This document shows, one piece after another, positions 15,688 to 25,607 of a DNA stretch of 64,000 nt. Made by a program: the position numbers and the translations under genes. This DNA comes from Archangiaceae bacterium (GTDB lineage Bacteria; Myxococcota; Myxococcia; Myxococcales; Myxococcaceae): contig JAACJQ010000041.1 in NCBI GenBank assembly GCA_016879935.1, positions 1-64,000 on the forward strand, read 5' to 3'. The notes beneath the pieces are model-generated. The model ran no database searches. It was not told the DNA's origin and worked only from the letters and a program-made list of their open reading frames with translations. How positions within the stretch are numbered: the stretch's first letter is position 1; each line of letters starts with the position of its first letter.

Positions 15688-16266
15688 TTACTTGAAGTTC
15701 GCGGCCGCGAAGTCCCAGTTCACGAGCTTCTCCATGAACGTGCTCACGTACTTCGCGCGCAGGTTGCGGAAGTCGATGTAGTACGCGTGCTCCCACACGT
15801 CGCAGGTGATGAGCGCCTGCTGGCCCTTCGTCAGCGGCGTCTCGGCGTTGCCGGTCGTCGTGATCGCGAGCTTGCCGCCGTCGACGATCAACCACGCCCA
15901 GCCCGAGGCGAACTGCTTCACCGCCGCCTCTTCGAACTTCGTACGGAACTCGGCGTAGCTGCCGAAGTCGCGCTTGATCGCATCAGCCAGCGCGCCCGTG
16001 GGCTCGCCGCCGCCATTCGGCTTCATCGACTTCCAGTAGAAGTCGTGGTTCCACACCTGGGCGGCGTTGTTGAAGAGCGGGCCCGTGGCGGTCTTGATGA
16101 TCTCCTCGAGGCTCTTGTCGGCCTCGGGCTTGCCCGCGAGCGCGTTCTTCAGGTTCGTCATGTACGTCTGGTGGTGCTTCTCGTAGTGGAACGAGAGCGT
16201 CTCTTCGGTGAGGTGAGGCGCCAGCGCAGACTTCGCATACGGGAGCGGGTCGAGCTCGAACTTCAT
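15688..16266 (-). CDS. sodB: Superoxide dismutase [Fe/Mn]
   Basis: A full-length 192-residue Fe/Mn superoxide dismutase, converting superoxide to oxygen and hydrogen peroxide. The four metal ligands are His27 (FHYEKHH), His74 (WNHDFYW), Asp156 and His160 (DVWEHAYY). AAQVWNHDFYW and the short length favour the iron type, but metal choice cannot be fixed from sequence. No signal peptide is present, so it is cytoplasmic. The ATG at 16266 is preceded by AAGGAGAG, a strong ribosome binding site. It is divergent from prfB across a 135-base gap containing an inverted repeat. Confidence 0.97.
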   Translation of the reverse strand: MKFELDPLPYAKSALAPHLTEETLSFHYEKHHQTYMTNLKNALAGKPEADKSLEEIIKTATGPLFNNAAQVWNHDFYWKSMKPNGGGEPTGALADAIKRDFGSYAEFRTKFEEAAVKQFASGWAWLIVDGGKLAITTTGNAETPLTKGQQALITCDVWEHAYYIDFRNLRAKYVSTFMEKLVNWDFAAANFK

Positions 16267-16317
16267 GAGGACTCTCCTTGGTTTGGAACTTCGGGGGTTG
16301 GTGCGCGAGACCTAATC

Positions 16318-16344
16318 ACCATGGGCGCGCTTGTCAGCCATGGT
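16318..16344. promoter_or_regulatory. Inverted repeat in sod-prfB divergent region
   Basis: ACCATGG (16318-16324) and CCATGGT (16338-16344) form a perfect 7-bp inverted repeat around 13 bases, in the shared upstream region of sod and prfB. Two NcoI-like palindromes this close could be chance; an operator is possible. Confidence 0.25.
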
Positions 16345-16401
16345 TTCACGGCCCGTCGCTCGCTCTTGTCGCAGCCGCCCACTCGTTCTATCGGTGTCGC
16401 C

Positions 16402-17524
16402 ATGGCAACTGACGTCGTGCAGGAACAGATCGCCGCGATCCAGACGAGGCTCACCAGCCTCCGGGGGTCGCTTTGACGTCGATCGCAAGAAGAGCCGCAT
16501 CGCGCTGATCGAACGAGACTCGGGCCAACCGAACTTCTGGGACGACAACGTCAAGGCCCAGGGCATGTTGAAGGAGAAGACGGCCCTCGAGAAGAACGTC
16601 GCCAAGTTCGAGCGGGCGCAGCGGGCCGTCGACGACGCGAAGACGCTGCTCGACCTCGCCGCCGAGATGGGTGACGACGCCAGCCGACAGGAAGGCATCG
16701 CCCTCATTCCCCAGGCCGAAGAGCTGGTGAACGCGCTCGAGCTCGAGAAGATGCTCTCGGGGCCGAACGATCGCCTGAGCTGCTTCATGGACATCAACGC
16801 CGGCGCGGGTGGCACCGAGTCGATGGACTGGGCGTCGATCCTGCTCCGCATGTACACGCGCTACTGCGAGCGCCGCGGGTGGAAGGTCGAGATCAACGAC
16901 TACAACGCGGGCGAAGAGGCGGGCATCAAGAACGCGTCGCTGCGCATCGAGGGTGAGAACGCCTTCGGGTACTTGAAGGCCGAGATGGGCGTGCACCGCC
17001 TCGTGCGCATCAGCCCGTACGATTCGAACGCCCGCCGGCACACCTCGTTCGCGTCGGTCGACGTGTACCCCGAGATCGAAGACGACATCAAAATCGAGAT
17101 CCCCGAGACCGACTACGAGCTGAAGTTCATTCGTGGCGGTGGTGCCGGTGGTCAGAAGGTCAACAAGACCTCGTCGACCGCGCAGCTGCGCCACCTGCCG
17201 ACGGGCATCATCATCACCTGCCAGACCGAACGGTCGCAGAGCGCCAACAAGGACATGGCGTTCAAGATCCTCCGCGCCCGGCTCTTCGATCTCGAGCTCA
17301 AGAAGCGTGAAGCCGAGACGCAGGCGCGCGAGTCACAGAAGATGGACATCGCCTTCGGCTCGCAGATTCGCAGCTACGTCATGCAGCCGTACCGCATGGT
17401 GAAGGACCTGCGCACCGGCGTGGAATCAGGCCAGCCCGACAAGGTGCTCGACGGCGATCTCGACGAGTTCATCGTGGCCCAGCTCATGGGCGTGAAGAAC
17501 CCGGCGAAGGCCATTCCCGAGTGA
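16402..17524 (+). CDS. prfB: Peptide chain release factor 2, programmed +1 frameshift
   Basis: RF2 recognises UGA and UAA stops and triggers peptide release. The gene is read in two frames: 24 codons from ATG 16402 to an in-frame TGA (16474-16476), then a +1 shift continuing at GAC 16475 to the stop at 17524, giving 373 residues. The catalytic GGQ is in GGGAGGQKVNKTSS. The codon-recognition tripeptide is SPY (VRISPYDSNARRHTSF) instead of the usual SPF, a conservative change. The length and domains are normal for RF2. A single-frame gene call would miss the first 24 residues or invent a false start upstream. Confidence 0.95.
16459..16477 (+). promoter_or_regulatory. prfB autoregulatory +1 frameshift site
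   Basis: A G-run (16463-16467) acts as an internal Shine-Dalgarno three bases before the slippery codon CTT (16471-16473), followed by TGA and C. Element order and spacing equal the classical RF2 site; low RF2 favours the shift, so the protein controls its own synthesis. Confidence 0.92.
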
Positions 17525-17543
17525 GTGACGGAGGCGACCTCGG

Positions 17544-18560
17544 GTGAGCGCTCCGCCGACTGCCTGGCGCATCTCGGAGCGCGACGCGAAGGCGCTCGAC
17601 GAACTCGGCGATCGGCTGGGCGAGGCCGCGTCGGAGCCGTTGCAGCTGCAGGTCAACGGCTCGCAGGTCGAGGTCGATCACACCAACGCTCGAACCGTCA
17701 TCATCTCGGTGGCGAGGTCGGTGCCCAGCCGCCGGCCTCGCATCACGCTGACCCGTGAGACGAAGCTCGATCGGGACGAGAAGGCGCAGGGACTGCTGCG
17801 CGAGCTGCAGCTCGGTGACGCGAAGTTCGACGCTCTGGTGTTCGTCGAGTCTTCGGCCGATGACGCACAAGTCGCGCAGGCGCTCTCGAGAGACCAGGCG
17901 AGGCTCGCTGCGCGCCGGCTCATCCAGACGGGCGCGACCAGCATCGTGCTCGAAGGAGCGCACGTCGCCGTGACGCTGACACTTCGCGACGGAATGAACG
18001 CTGACACGCTCGTCACCATGATCGACGGCGCGCTGGAGCTTTCGCGCCCCGGTGCGAGCGCAGCCCCACGCGGCAAGGGCTGGGTCGGTACGGAGCTTCA
18101 GGGGCTGGCCGTGAGTCTCGTGGTGGCGACTGGCGTCGCGGCGTGGCTCTCGACGACGACGTTTCCCACTGGCCCCGTGCTTCCGCTGCTCGGCGGCATC
18201 GTTGGACTCGGCGTGGGCTTCGTCATCGGGAGGATCCTCGAGGGTCGGCTCAGTGCCTCGAGCACCGTTGGTGGGGTCGTCCTCATCGGCTTAGCCATCA
18301 GCGGCGCGCTGAGTGGAGTCGCCACCCTGCAAGTGATCAATGGACAAGGCACCGAGCAGCTTCGCGAGGTTCATGGTGTCGCGTTGGAGGACGCCTCGCG
18401 CGGCATCGGGAAGGACCGCGTTCGCCCCATCGACGTGCGCTGGAGCGACGGCTCGGTGACGACGGAGCGTGCGCACTCGACGACCCGACGCGGCGACCGG
18501 CTCACCCGCATCGTGCGCAAAGGGCTGCTCGGCATCGAGTGGTACGACCAGAACTTCTGA
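17544..18560 (+). CDS. Hypothetical membrane protein
   Basis: A 338-residue protein starting at GTG 17544, 19 bases after prfB. The N-terminal 170 residues are soluble and helix/strand mixed (no family recognised). Three hydrophobic segments follow at about 181-202, 208-225 and 235-255 (LQGLAVSLVVATGVAAWL; LLGGIVGLGVGFVIG; GGVVLIGLAISGALSGV), then an 80-residue C-terminal domain with WSDGSVTTERAHST and WYDQNF. Probably an inner-membrane protein with two soluble flanks. The short gap to prfB suggests co-transcription, but no functional link to translation is visible. Confidence 0.7.
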   Translation: MSAPPTAWRISERDAKALDELGDRLGEAASEPLQLQVNGSQVEVDHTNARTVIISVARSVPSRRPRITLTRETKLDRDEKAQGLLRELQLGDAKFDALVFVESSADDAQVAQALSRDQARLAARRLIQTGATSIVLEGAHVAVTLTLRDGMNADTLVTMIDGALELSRPGASAAPRGKGWVGTELQGLAVSLVVATGVAAWLSTTTFPTGPVLPLLGGIVGLGVGFVIGRILEGRLSASSTVGGVVLIGLAISGALSGVATLQVINGQGTEQLREVHGVALEDASRGIGKDRVRPIDVRWSDGSVTTERAHSTTRRGDRLTRIVRKGLLGIEWYDQNF

Positions 18561-18574
18561 GGAACCGTTCGACG

Positions 18575-19303
18575 ATGCGCCGTGTTTCAGTGCTCTTGAT
18601 GCGCGCCCTCTTCGTGTTGGTGACTCTGGCGATTCTCCCGCGAGCGTTCGCGAACCCCCGCATCGACGGCATTCGCAAGGCGCGCGCGCAAGACGTGAAG
18701 CAGCTGCTCGCGGCGGCGGGGCTGCCGTCTCCCGTCGACACCGTCTACCTGCGCGCGTTCAAAGAAGAGAAGGTGGTCGAGCTGTGGGCGGGGAAGAAGG
18801 GCGCTGCGCTGGTGCTGGTGAAGACGTACCCGGTCTGCGCGGCCTCAGGCGAGCTCGGCCCCAAACGCATGGAGGGCGACCTGCAGGTGCCCGAAGGGCT
18901 CTACGAGATCTCGGAGTTCAACCCGGGCTCGAACTTTCACCTGTCGATGAAGGTCTCGTACCCCAACGCCTCCGACCGGGTGCGCAGCGACGCGAAGCGA
19001 CCCGGCGGCCTCATCTACATGCACGGCAACTGCGCGAGCGTCGGCTGCATCGCCATCGAAGACGCGCCCATCGAAGAGGTCTATCTGATCGCTCAGGACG
19101 CGAAGACGCGGCCGATTCGCATCGACGTCTTCCCCGCGCGCCTCACCCCGGAGTGGATGAGCGCTCACGCCGACGCCCCGCACGCGACTTTCTGGAAAGA
19201 GCTCGAGCCCGGCTTTCGCCTCTTCGAAGCCACCAGGCGGCCGGCAGCCTTCACCGTCGGGCCTCAGGGCGCCTACCGCGTGAAAGAGCCCAAGTCCCCG
19301 TAA
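18575..19303 (+). CDS. L,D-transpeptidase (YafK/YkuD family)
   Basis: A 242-residue exported protein: signal peptide (LFVLVTLAILPRAFA, cleaved near residue 27) and a YkuD domain. The catalytic motif is HGNCASVGCIAIED, giving the His and Cys of the H-x-x-C-x-x-x-G-C signature typical of YafK-type enzymes. Such enzymes form or cleave 3-3 peptidoglycan cross-links or attach or remove lipoproteins on peptidoglycan in the periplasm. The C-terminal 50 residues are an extra tail rich in Phe and Arg. It starts 14 bases after the previous gene; a sigma factor gene follows. Confidence 0.85.
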   Translation: MRRVSVLLMRALFVLVTLAILPRAFANPRIDGIRKARAQDVKQLLAAAGLPSPVDTVYLRAFKEEKVVELWAGKKGAALVLVKTYPVCAASGELGPKRMEGDLQVPEGLYEISEFNPGSNFHLSMKVSYPNASDRVRSDAKRPGGLIYMHGNCASVGCIAIEDAPIEEVYLIAQDAKTRPIRIDVFPARLTPEWMSAHADAPHATFWKELEPGFRLFEATRRPAAFTVGPQGAYRVKEPKSP

Positions 19304-19370
19304 TCGCTTGCGCTTCTGCCCGAAGGAACCTGCTGCCTGCCGTGGTGTCAGGTGACTACGATTGCCGGCT

Positions 19371-20051
19371 ATGGCCGGGGAGGCTGACGACGTGCCGAGC
19401 GACGTGCTCGAAGTGCCCGCGGCGATGTTGGCAGAGGCCCAGGCGCCAGCCCTCGTCGACACGGGCCTGTCAGACCGGGTGCTGCTCTCGAAGCTGCGCC
19501 GCAACGATCCTTCTGCGTTCGAGACCCTCGTTCGGCTGCACCAGGACCGGGTCTACGACTTCTGCGTGCGCATGCTGAACGATCGCGAAGAAGCGTTCGA
19601 CCTCACCCAGGAGATCTTCCTCTCGATTCACCAGAACGTGGACAAGTTCAGGGCTGACGCGAAGCTCACCACGTGGATCTTCCGCATCTCGCGCAACCAC
19701 TGCCTCAACCGCCTCAAGTACCTGAAGCGGCGCGGCCGCGGGCGCAGCGAAGAGTTTGGTGAGGTGAACGAGAAGGCCATCAGTGAGTCGATGGGTGGGT
19801 CATCGCAACCCGACGATCTCGTGGTGAAGCAGCGTGAGCGCCAGCTCGTGCACCAGGCCATCGAAGAACTCGACGAGGAGCAGCGGTCGTTGGTCGTGCT
19901 GCGAGACGTCGAGGGCCTCAGTTATGACGAGATCATGGAGATCACGGAGTTGCCCGAAGGCACCGTGAAGAGCCGCCTGCATCGGGCTCGAGAGAAGCTG
20001 GCTGGAATTCTGGCGAAGCTTGAATCTGCCTTCGCCGATCGAGGAGAGTGA
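19371..20051 (+). CDS. ECF-type RNA polymerase sigma factor
   Basis: A 226-residue sigma factor with region 2 (DPSAFETLVRLHQDRVYDF; RADAKLTTWIFRISRNHCLN) and region 4 (QRSLVVLRDVEGLSYDEIME; LPEGTVKSRLHRAREKL). The N-terminal 35 residues are an extra acidic, Ala-rich extension. A region-1.1 or long non-conserved insert is absent, so it is ECF. The ATG at 19371 is chosen; TTG 19362 is the only earlier in-frame start. A TACGAT element ends nine bases before the ATG. The next gene, coupled by GAGGAG plus GTG, encodes a membrane-anchored protein that is the likely anti-sigma factor. Confidence 0.92.
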   Translation: MAGEADDVPSDVLEVPAAMLAEAQAPALVDTGLSDRVLLSKLRRNDPSAFETLVRLHQDRVYDFCVRMLNDREEAFDLTQEIFLSIHQNVDKFRADAKLTTWIFRISRNHCLNRLKYLKRRGRGRSEEFGEVNEKAISESMGGSSQPDDLVVKQRERQLVHQAIEELDEEQRSLVVLRDVEGLSYDEIMEITELPEGTVKSRLHRAREKLAGILAKLESAFADRGE

Positions 20052-20055
20052 CGTC

Positions 20056-20406
20056 GTGCAGCGAGAACTGACCAAAGCCGAAGTCGAGCGCCTCTTCGTG
20101 GGAGCCGTCGATGACTCCCTCGACTCGAGCGACGCCGAGACGTTCCGGCAGGTATTGGCCGGCGACGCCGACCTGAAGCTGCAATTCGAGAAGTACACCG
20201 GCGCGGTGAAGGCGCTGAAGGAGCTGCCCCGCGAGAAGGCTCCTCCGGCGCTCGCCTCGATGATTCTGCGGCGCACCAAGCGTCGCCGTTCGATGTTCCG
20301 TTCGATGGCCGAGCACGAAGCCAGCTACCGCGTGCCCGTCGAGGTGATCGTTCCGTTGCTGTTGGCGGCCGTGGTCGCCGCATTCCTGCTGATGGCTGCC
20401 CGCTGA
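20056..20406 (+). CDS. Membrane-anchored putative anti-sigma factor
   Basis: A 116-residue protein with an N-terminal helical domain and a single C-terminal membrane helix (VEVIVPLLLAAVVAAFLLMA). It lies four bases after the sigma factor stop, in the position of an anti-sigma factor. The N-domain lacks the zinc-binding H-x3-C-x2-C motif, so if it is an anti-sigma it is a non-zinc type. The GTG at 20056 follows GAGGAG at ideal spacing; a start at 20020 would overlap the sigma gene by 32 bases. No periplasmic domain follows the helix, so it may sense nothing directly. Confidence 0.6.
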   Translation: MQRELTKAEVERLFVGAVDDSLDSSDAETFRQVLAGDADLKLQFEKYTGAVKALKELPREKAPPALASMILRRTKRRRSMFRSMAEHEASYRVPVEVIVPLLLAAVVAAFLLMAAR

Positions 20407-20541
20407 ACGTGTCGTGATGGTGCCGAGGGCTGGCGCTCGTCGAAACGAGCCCGCCTCTCGTGCGCAGCGACGGCGTGAATCCCCTTGCACCTGCGACATT
20501 GCTCGTGAAATGCGCTCCGGCGCAGGCCAAGGAGCGTGTGC

Positions 20542-22415
<1,874 letters not shown>

Positions 22416-22419
<4 letters not shown>

Positions 22420-24827
22420 AGAAGGCTCAACTCACTGCCATCGGGGCCGTGCTGGCGCTCGCCGGCATGGTGGCGTTCATCTACGCGTTCGCCATCTCGG
22501 GCATCCTCGCGCCCGTGCTCGGTGAGTTCGCGACCGTCGGCATCGGGTTCGGCCCCTTCATCGGCTTCCTCGGCGGAGCGGCCTCGACGCTGATGCACGA
22601 GTCTCAGCGCGTGACGTACGCGCTCATGGTGGTGCCGGCCGAAGTCGCCTCGGCTCAGAAGGTCGTCGGGCTCGGCGTCGCGTTGTGGATTGGCGGCTGG
22701 GTGGCGCTGGCCAGGTCGCTCCAACCCGATGACGCCGCTGCGGTCGTCGACTCTCCCGCCAAGGGCAAGCCGCTGTTCCCGCGCCTGGCGAACTCGCGCG
22801 ACTTTCATTGGGGCACGCTCGCTGCGTACGGCTTCGGCCTGCTCTTCTCCGAGCTGGTCTTCGTCGGCGTCTACCTGGCGCTGGTAGGCAAGTCGTCAGG
22901 CACCGGCTCGGTCACGGGCGGCCTGGCGCCGGTGTACGCGTTTCTCTGGGCCTTCATCGTCGCCCTGCTCGCGTCGTTCTCGGCCGGCTTTCTCGGCGCT
23001 GCCAACGCGAAGCGCCTGTCGATTCCCGAGCTGACGATCGCGATCATCTACTTCGGCATTCCGGTGCCGTTGTTCATGACGCTCATGCACCACGTCGGCT
23101 GGCTGATGATCAACATCGGCTACCGCCTGCGCGAGCTCGTCTACTTGTCGTCACTGCTCGGCGAGAACCGGCCGGAGCTCGGGTACTGGCTCGTCACCGC
23201 GGCGGTCGCGCTCTTCGCGTTCATCGGCATCAACCTGGGCTTCGTCGCGACGGCGTCGGGCAAGTTCGATCTGCGCGCGTCGTACGAGTCGTTCATCGCA
23301 TCGCGGCACCTGGCGGTGTTTCGCCCGCGGCTCGTCATCGGTGTGTTCGCGGTGCTGCTGCTGGGCAGCGTGCTGCCGCTGATTCTGCTCGCCATCGTCG
23401 TCGCCGCCGAGAACGCGGTGAACCGCACGCGCATCAAGAAGCTGGGGCTCGTCGATCCGCTCCGTGCGGCCGAGGCGCTCAATCAGCAGAAGCTCGACGC
23501 GCAGACTCCGACCGAGCTCATGACGGCCATCTCGGTGTGGGCCGTCGGCATGGGCGTGATGGCGCTGATCATCGTGCTCTCGGTGATGAGCGGCTTCGAG
23601 GCCGACCTGCAGAAGAAGATCCTCGGCACGAACAGCCACGGCGTCGTCATGAAGTACACGGCCGAGATGCCGGAGTTCCCCGAGGTGATGGAGAAGATCC
23701 ATCAGGTGAAGGGCATCGTCGGCGCGACCCCGTTCATCCTCAACGAGGTGATGGTCTCGTCCGAGGGCAACATCTCGGGCTCGATGATCAAGGGCATCGA
23801 CCCCGAGACGGTGGGCTCCGTCACCGACCTGCGCACCTCACTGGGCTGTGACGCCGACAAGCCGTGCCTGCCGATGGAGGCCCTCGACGACCCGACCAAG
23901 ATTCGCGCGAAGCGGCTCGAGAACGGCTCGGGGCCCGGCGCGTTGGACGAGAAGCCCGCCGGGACCGAGGGGCAGATCATTCGAGACCCGATGATCGACA
24001 TGGAGCCCGCGAAGACCGACGAGGTCGCCTCGACGCTGCCCGGCATCATCGTGGGCAAAGAGCTGGCTGCCTCGCTCAAGGTCGTGGTGGGCGATCGCAT
24101 GAACGTCGTGTCTCCGCTGGGTGGAGAGCTCGGGCCGCAGGGGCCGATGCCCAAGAGCCGCCCGTTCCGCGTCGCCGGCATCTTCTATTCGGGCATGTTC
24201 GAGTACGACTCCAAGTTCGTCTACATCCACCTGCGCGAGGCCCAGACGTTCTTCGGCATCAAGGGCGCGAGCGGAGTCGAGGTGAAGGTCGACGACGTCG
24301 ACAACGCGCGCGGAATCATGAAGCGCATCTACGACAACCTCGACGGCTACCCGTACCGCACGAAGGACTGGGGCGAGATGAATCGCAACCTGTTCGCGGC
24401 GCTCCGGCTCGAGAAGCTGGTGATGGCGATCATTCTCACCATCATCGTCATCGTCGCGGCGGGCCTGATCTTCGCGACGGTGATCATGCTCGTGCTCGAG
24501 AAACGGAAGGAGATCGCCGTGCTCAAGGCGCTGGGCGTCTCCGATGGCGGCATCGTGAAGATCTTCCTCGCCGAGGGCCTGCAGATCGGCATCGCGGGCG
24601 GCGTGCTCGGGCTGATCTCTGGCCTCGCGTGGTGCCTCTTCATCGAGAAGGTCGGCATCAAGCTCGACCCACAGGTCTATTACATTCCTGCGTTGCCGGT
24701 TCGCATCGTGCCGCTGCAGACGATGCTCGCGGTGGTGATCGCGATTCTGGTGACGTTCCTGGCGAGCGTGTACCCCGCGCTCAAGGCCTCGCAGGTGGAG
24801 CCCGTCGAGGGCCTCAAGTCGGAGTGA
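22416..24827 (+). CDS. LolC/E-like permease with N-terminal multi-helix extension
   Basis: An 803-residue inner-membrane protein. The C-terminal part (from about residue 370) is a LolC/LolE lipoprotein-release permease: LIIVLSVMSGFEADLQKKILG, a periplasmic domain and the final FtsX block with KRKEIAVLKALG and VEGLK near the end. The first about 300 residues add seven or eight membrane helices not found in standard LolC/E (about 400 residues). The periplasmic domain also holds an acidic insertion near residues 475-530. It sits between lysS (GTGA overlap) and lolD, so it should use that ATPase to extract lipoproteins from the inner membrane. Confidence 0.85.
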
Positions 24828-24829
24828 AC

Positions 24830-25525
24830 ATGAGCGCTCCGTTCCTCGAGGTCATCGACGTCTTCAAGTCGTACTTCCTCAACGGGAAGCGCATCGACGT
24901 GCTGCGCGGTGTGAGCGTGCAGATTCAGCAGGGCGAGCTCGTTTCGCTCATCGGCGCGTCAGGCTCGGGCAAGTCGACCTTTCTGCACGTCGCCGGAACG
25001 CTCGACGCTCCGGCGGCCGGCCAGATGAAGTTCAAGGGCCAGAGCGTGTTCGACATGAACGACGCGCAGGTGGCCGAGTTCCGCAACACGAAGATCGGCT
25101 TCGTCTTTCAGTCGCACTTCCTGCTGCCCGAGTTCACCGCTGCCGAGAACGTCGCGATGCCGGCGCTGGTGCACCGGGAAGATCGCAAGGCCGTGCTCGT
25201 GCGCGCCCGCGAGCTGCTGGAGCGGGTCGGCCTCGGCCACCGCGCCGATCACCGGCCTGGAGAGCTCTCGGGCGGCGAGTCGCAGCGTGTCGCCCTCGCC
25301 CGTGCGCTGATCATGAAGCCCGACCTGCTGCTCGCCGACGAGCCCACGGGCAACCTCGACCCTTCGACGGGCGAGGGCATTCACAACCTGCTGCGCGAGG
25401 TGAACAAAGACCTCGGCATCACGGCCATCGTCGTCACGCACAACGAGGTGCTGGCGAAGTCGTTGCCTCGGCGTCTGCGCCTCAAAGATGGCCAGGTGGT
25501 CGACGCCGACACGAGCGGGGCGTGA
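24830..25525 (+). CDS. lolD: Lipoprotein-releasing ATPase LolD
   Basis: A 231-residue ABC ATPase with Walker [11 protein letters not shown]-loop [17 protein letters not shown], signature [15 protein letters not shown], Walker [13 protein letters not shown] and H-loop VTHNEV. Position directly after a LolC/E-like permease and the HFLLPEF element identify it as LolD, which powers lipoprotein release to LolA. The ATG at 24830 follows the permease stop by two bases. It is a second LolD-like ATPase in the window besides 5911-6600, but only this one has an adjacent permease. Confidence 0.92.
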   Translation: MSAPFLEVIDVFKSYFLNGKRIDVLRGVSVQIQQGELVSLIGASGSGKSTFLHVAGTLDAPAAGQMKFKGQSVFDMNDAQVAEFRNTKIGFVFQSHFLLPEFTAAENVAMPALVHREDRKAVLVRARELLERVGLGHRADHRPGELSGGESQRVALARALIMKPDLLLADEPTGNLDPSTGEGIHNLLREVNKDLGITAIVVTHNEVLAKSLPRRLRLKDGQVVDADTSGA

Positions 25526-25607
25526 GAAACGTCGTCGCTCCTCGCAATCACACAGGTTTTCGCTCGTCGGGCATGGGCCTTTCCCCTATATCCGCGCCCT
25601 CTCTGTC

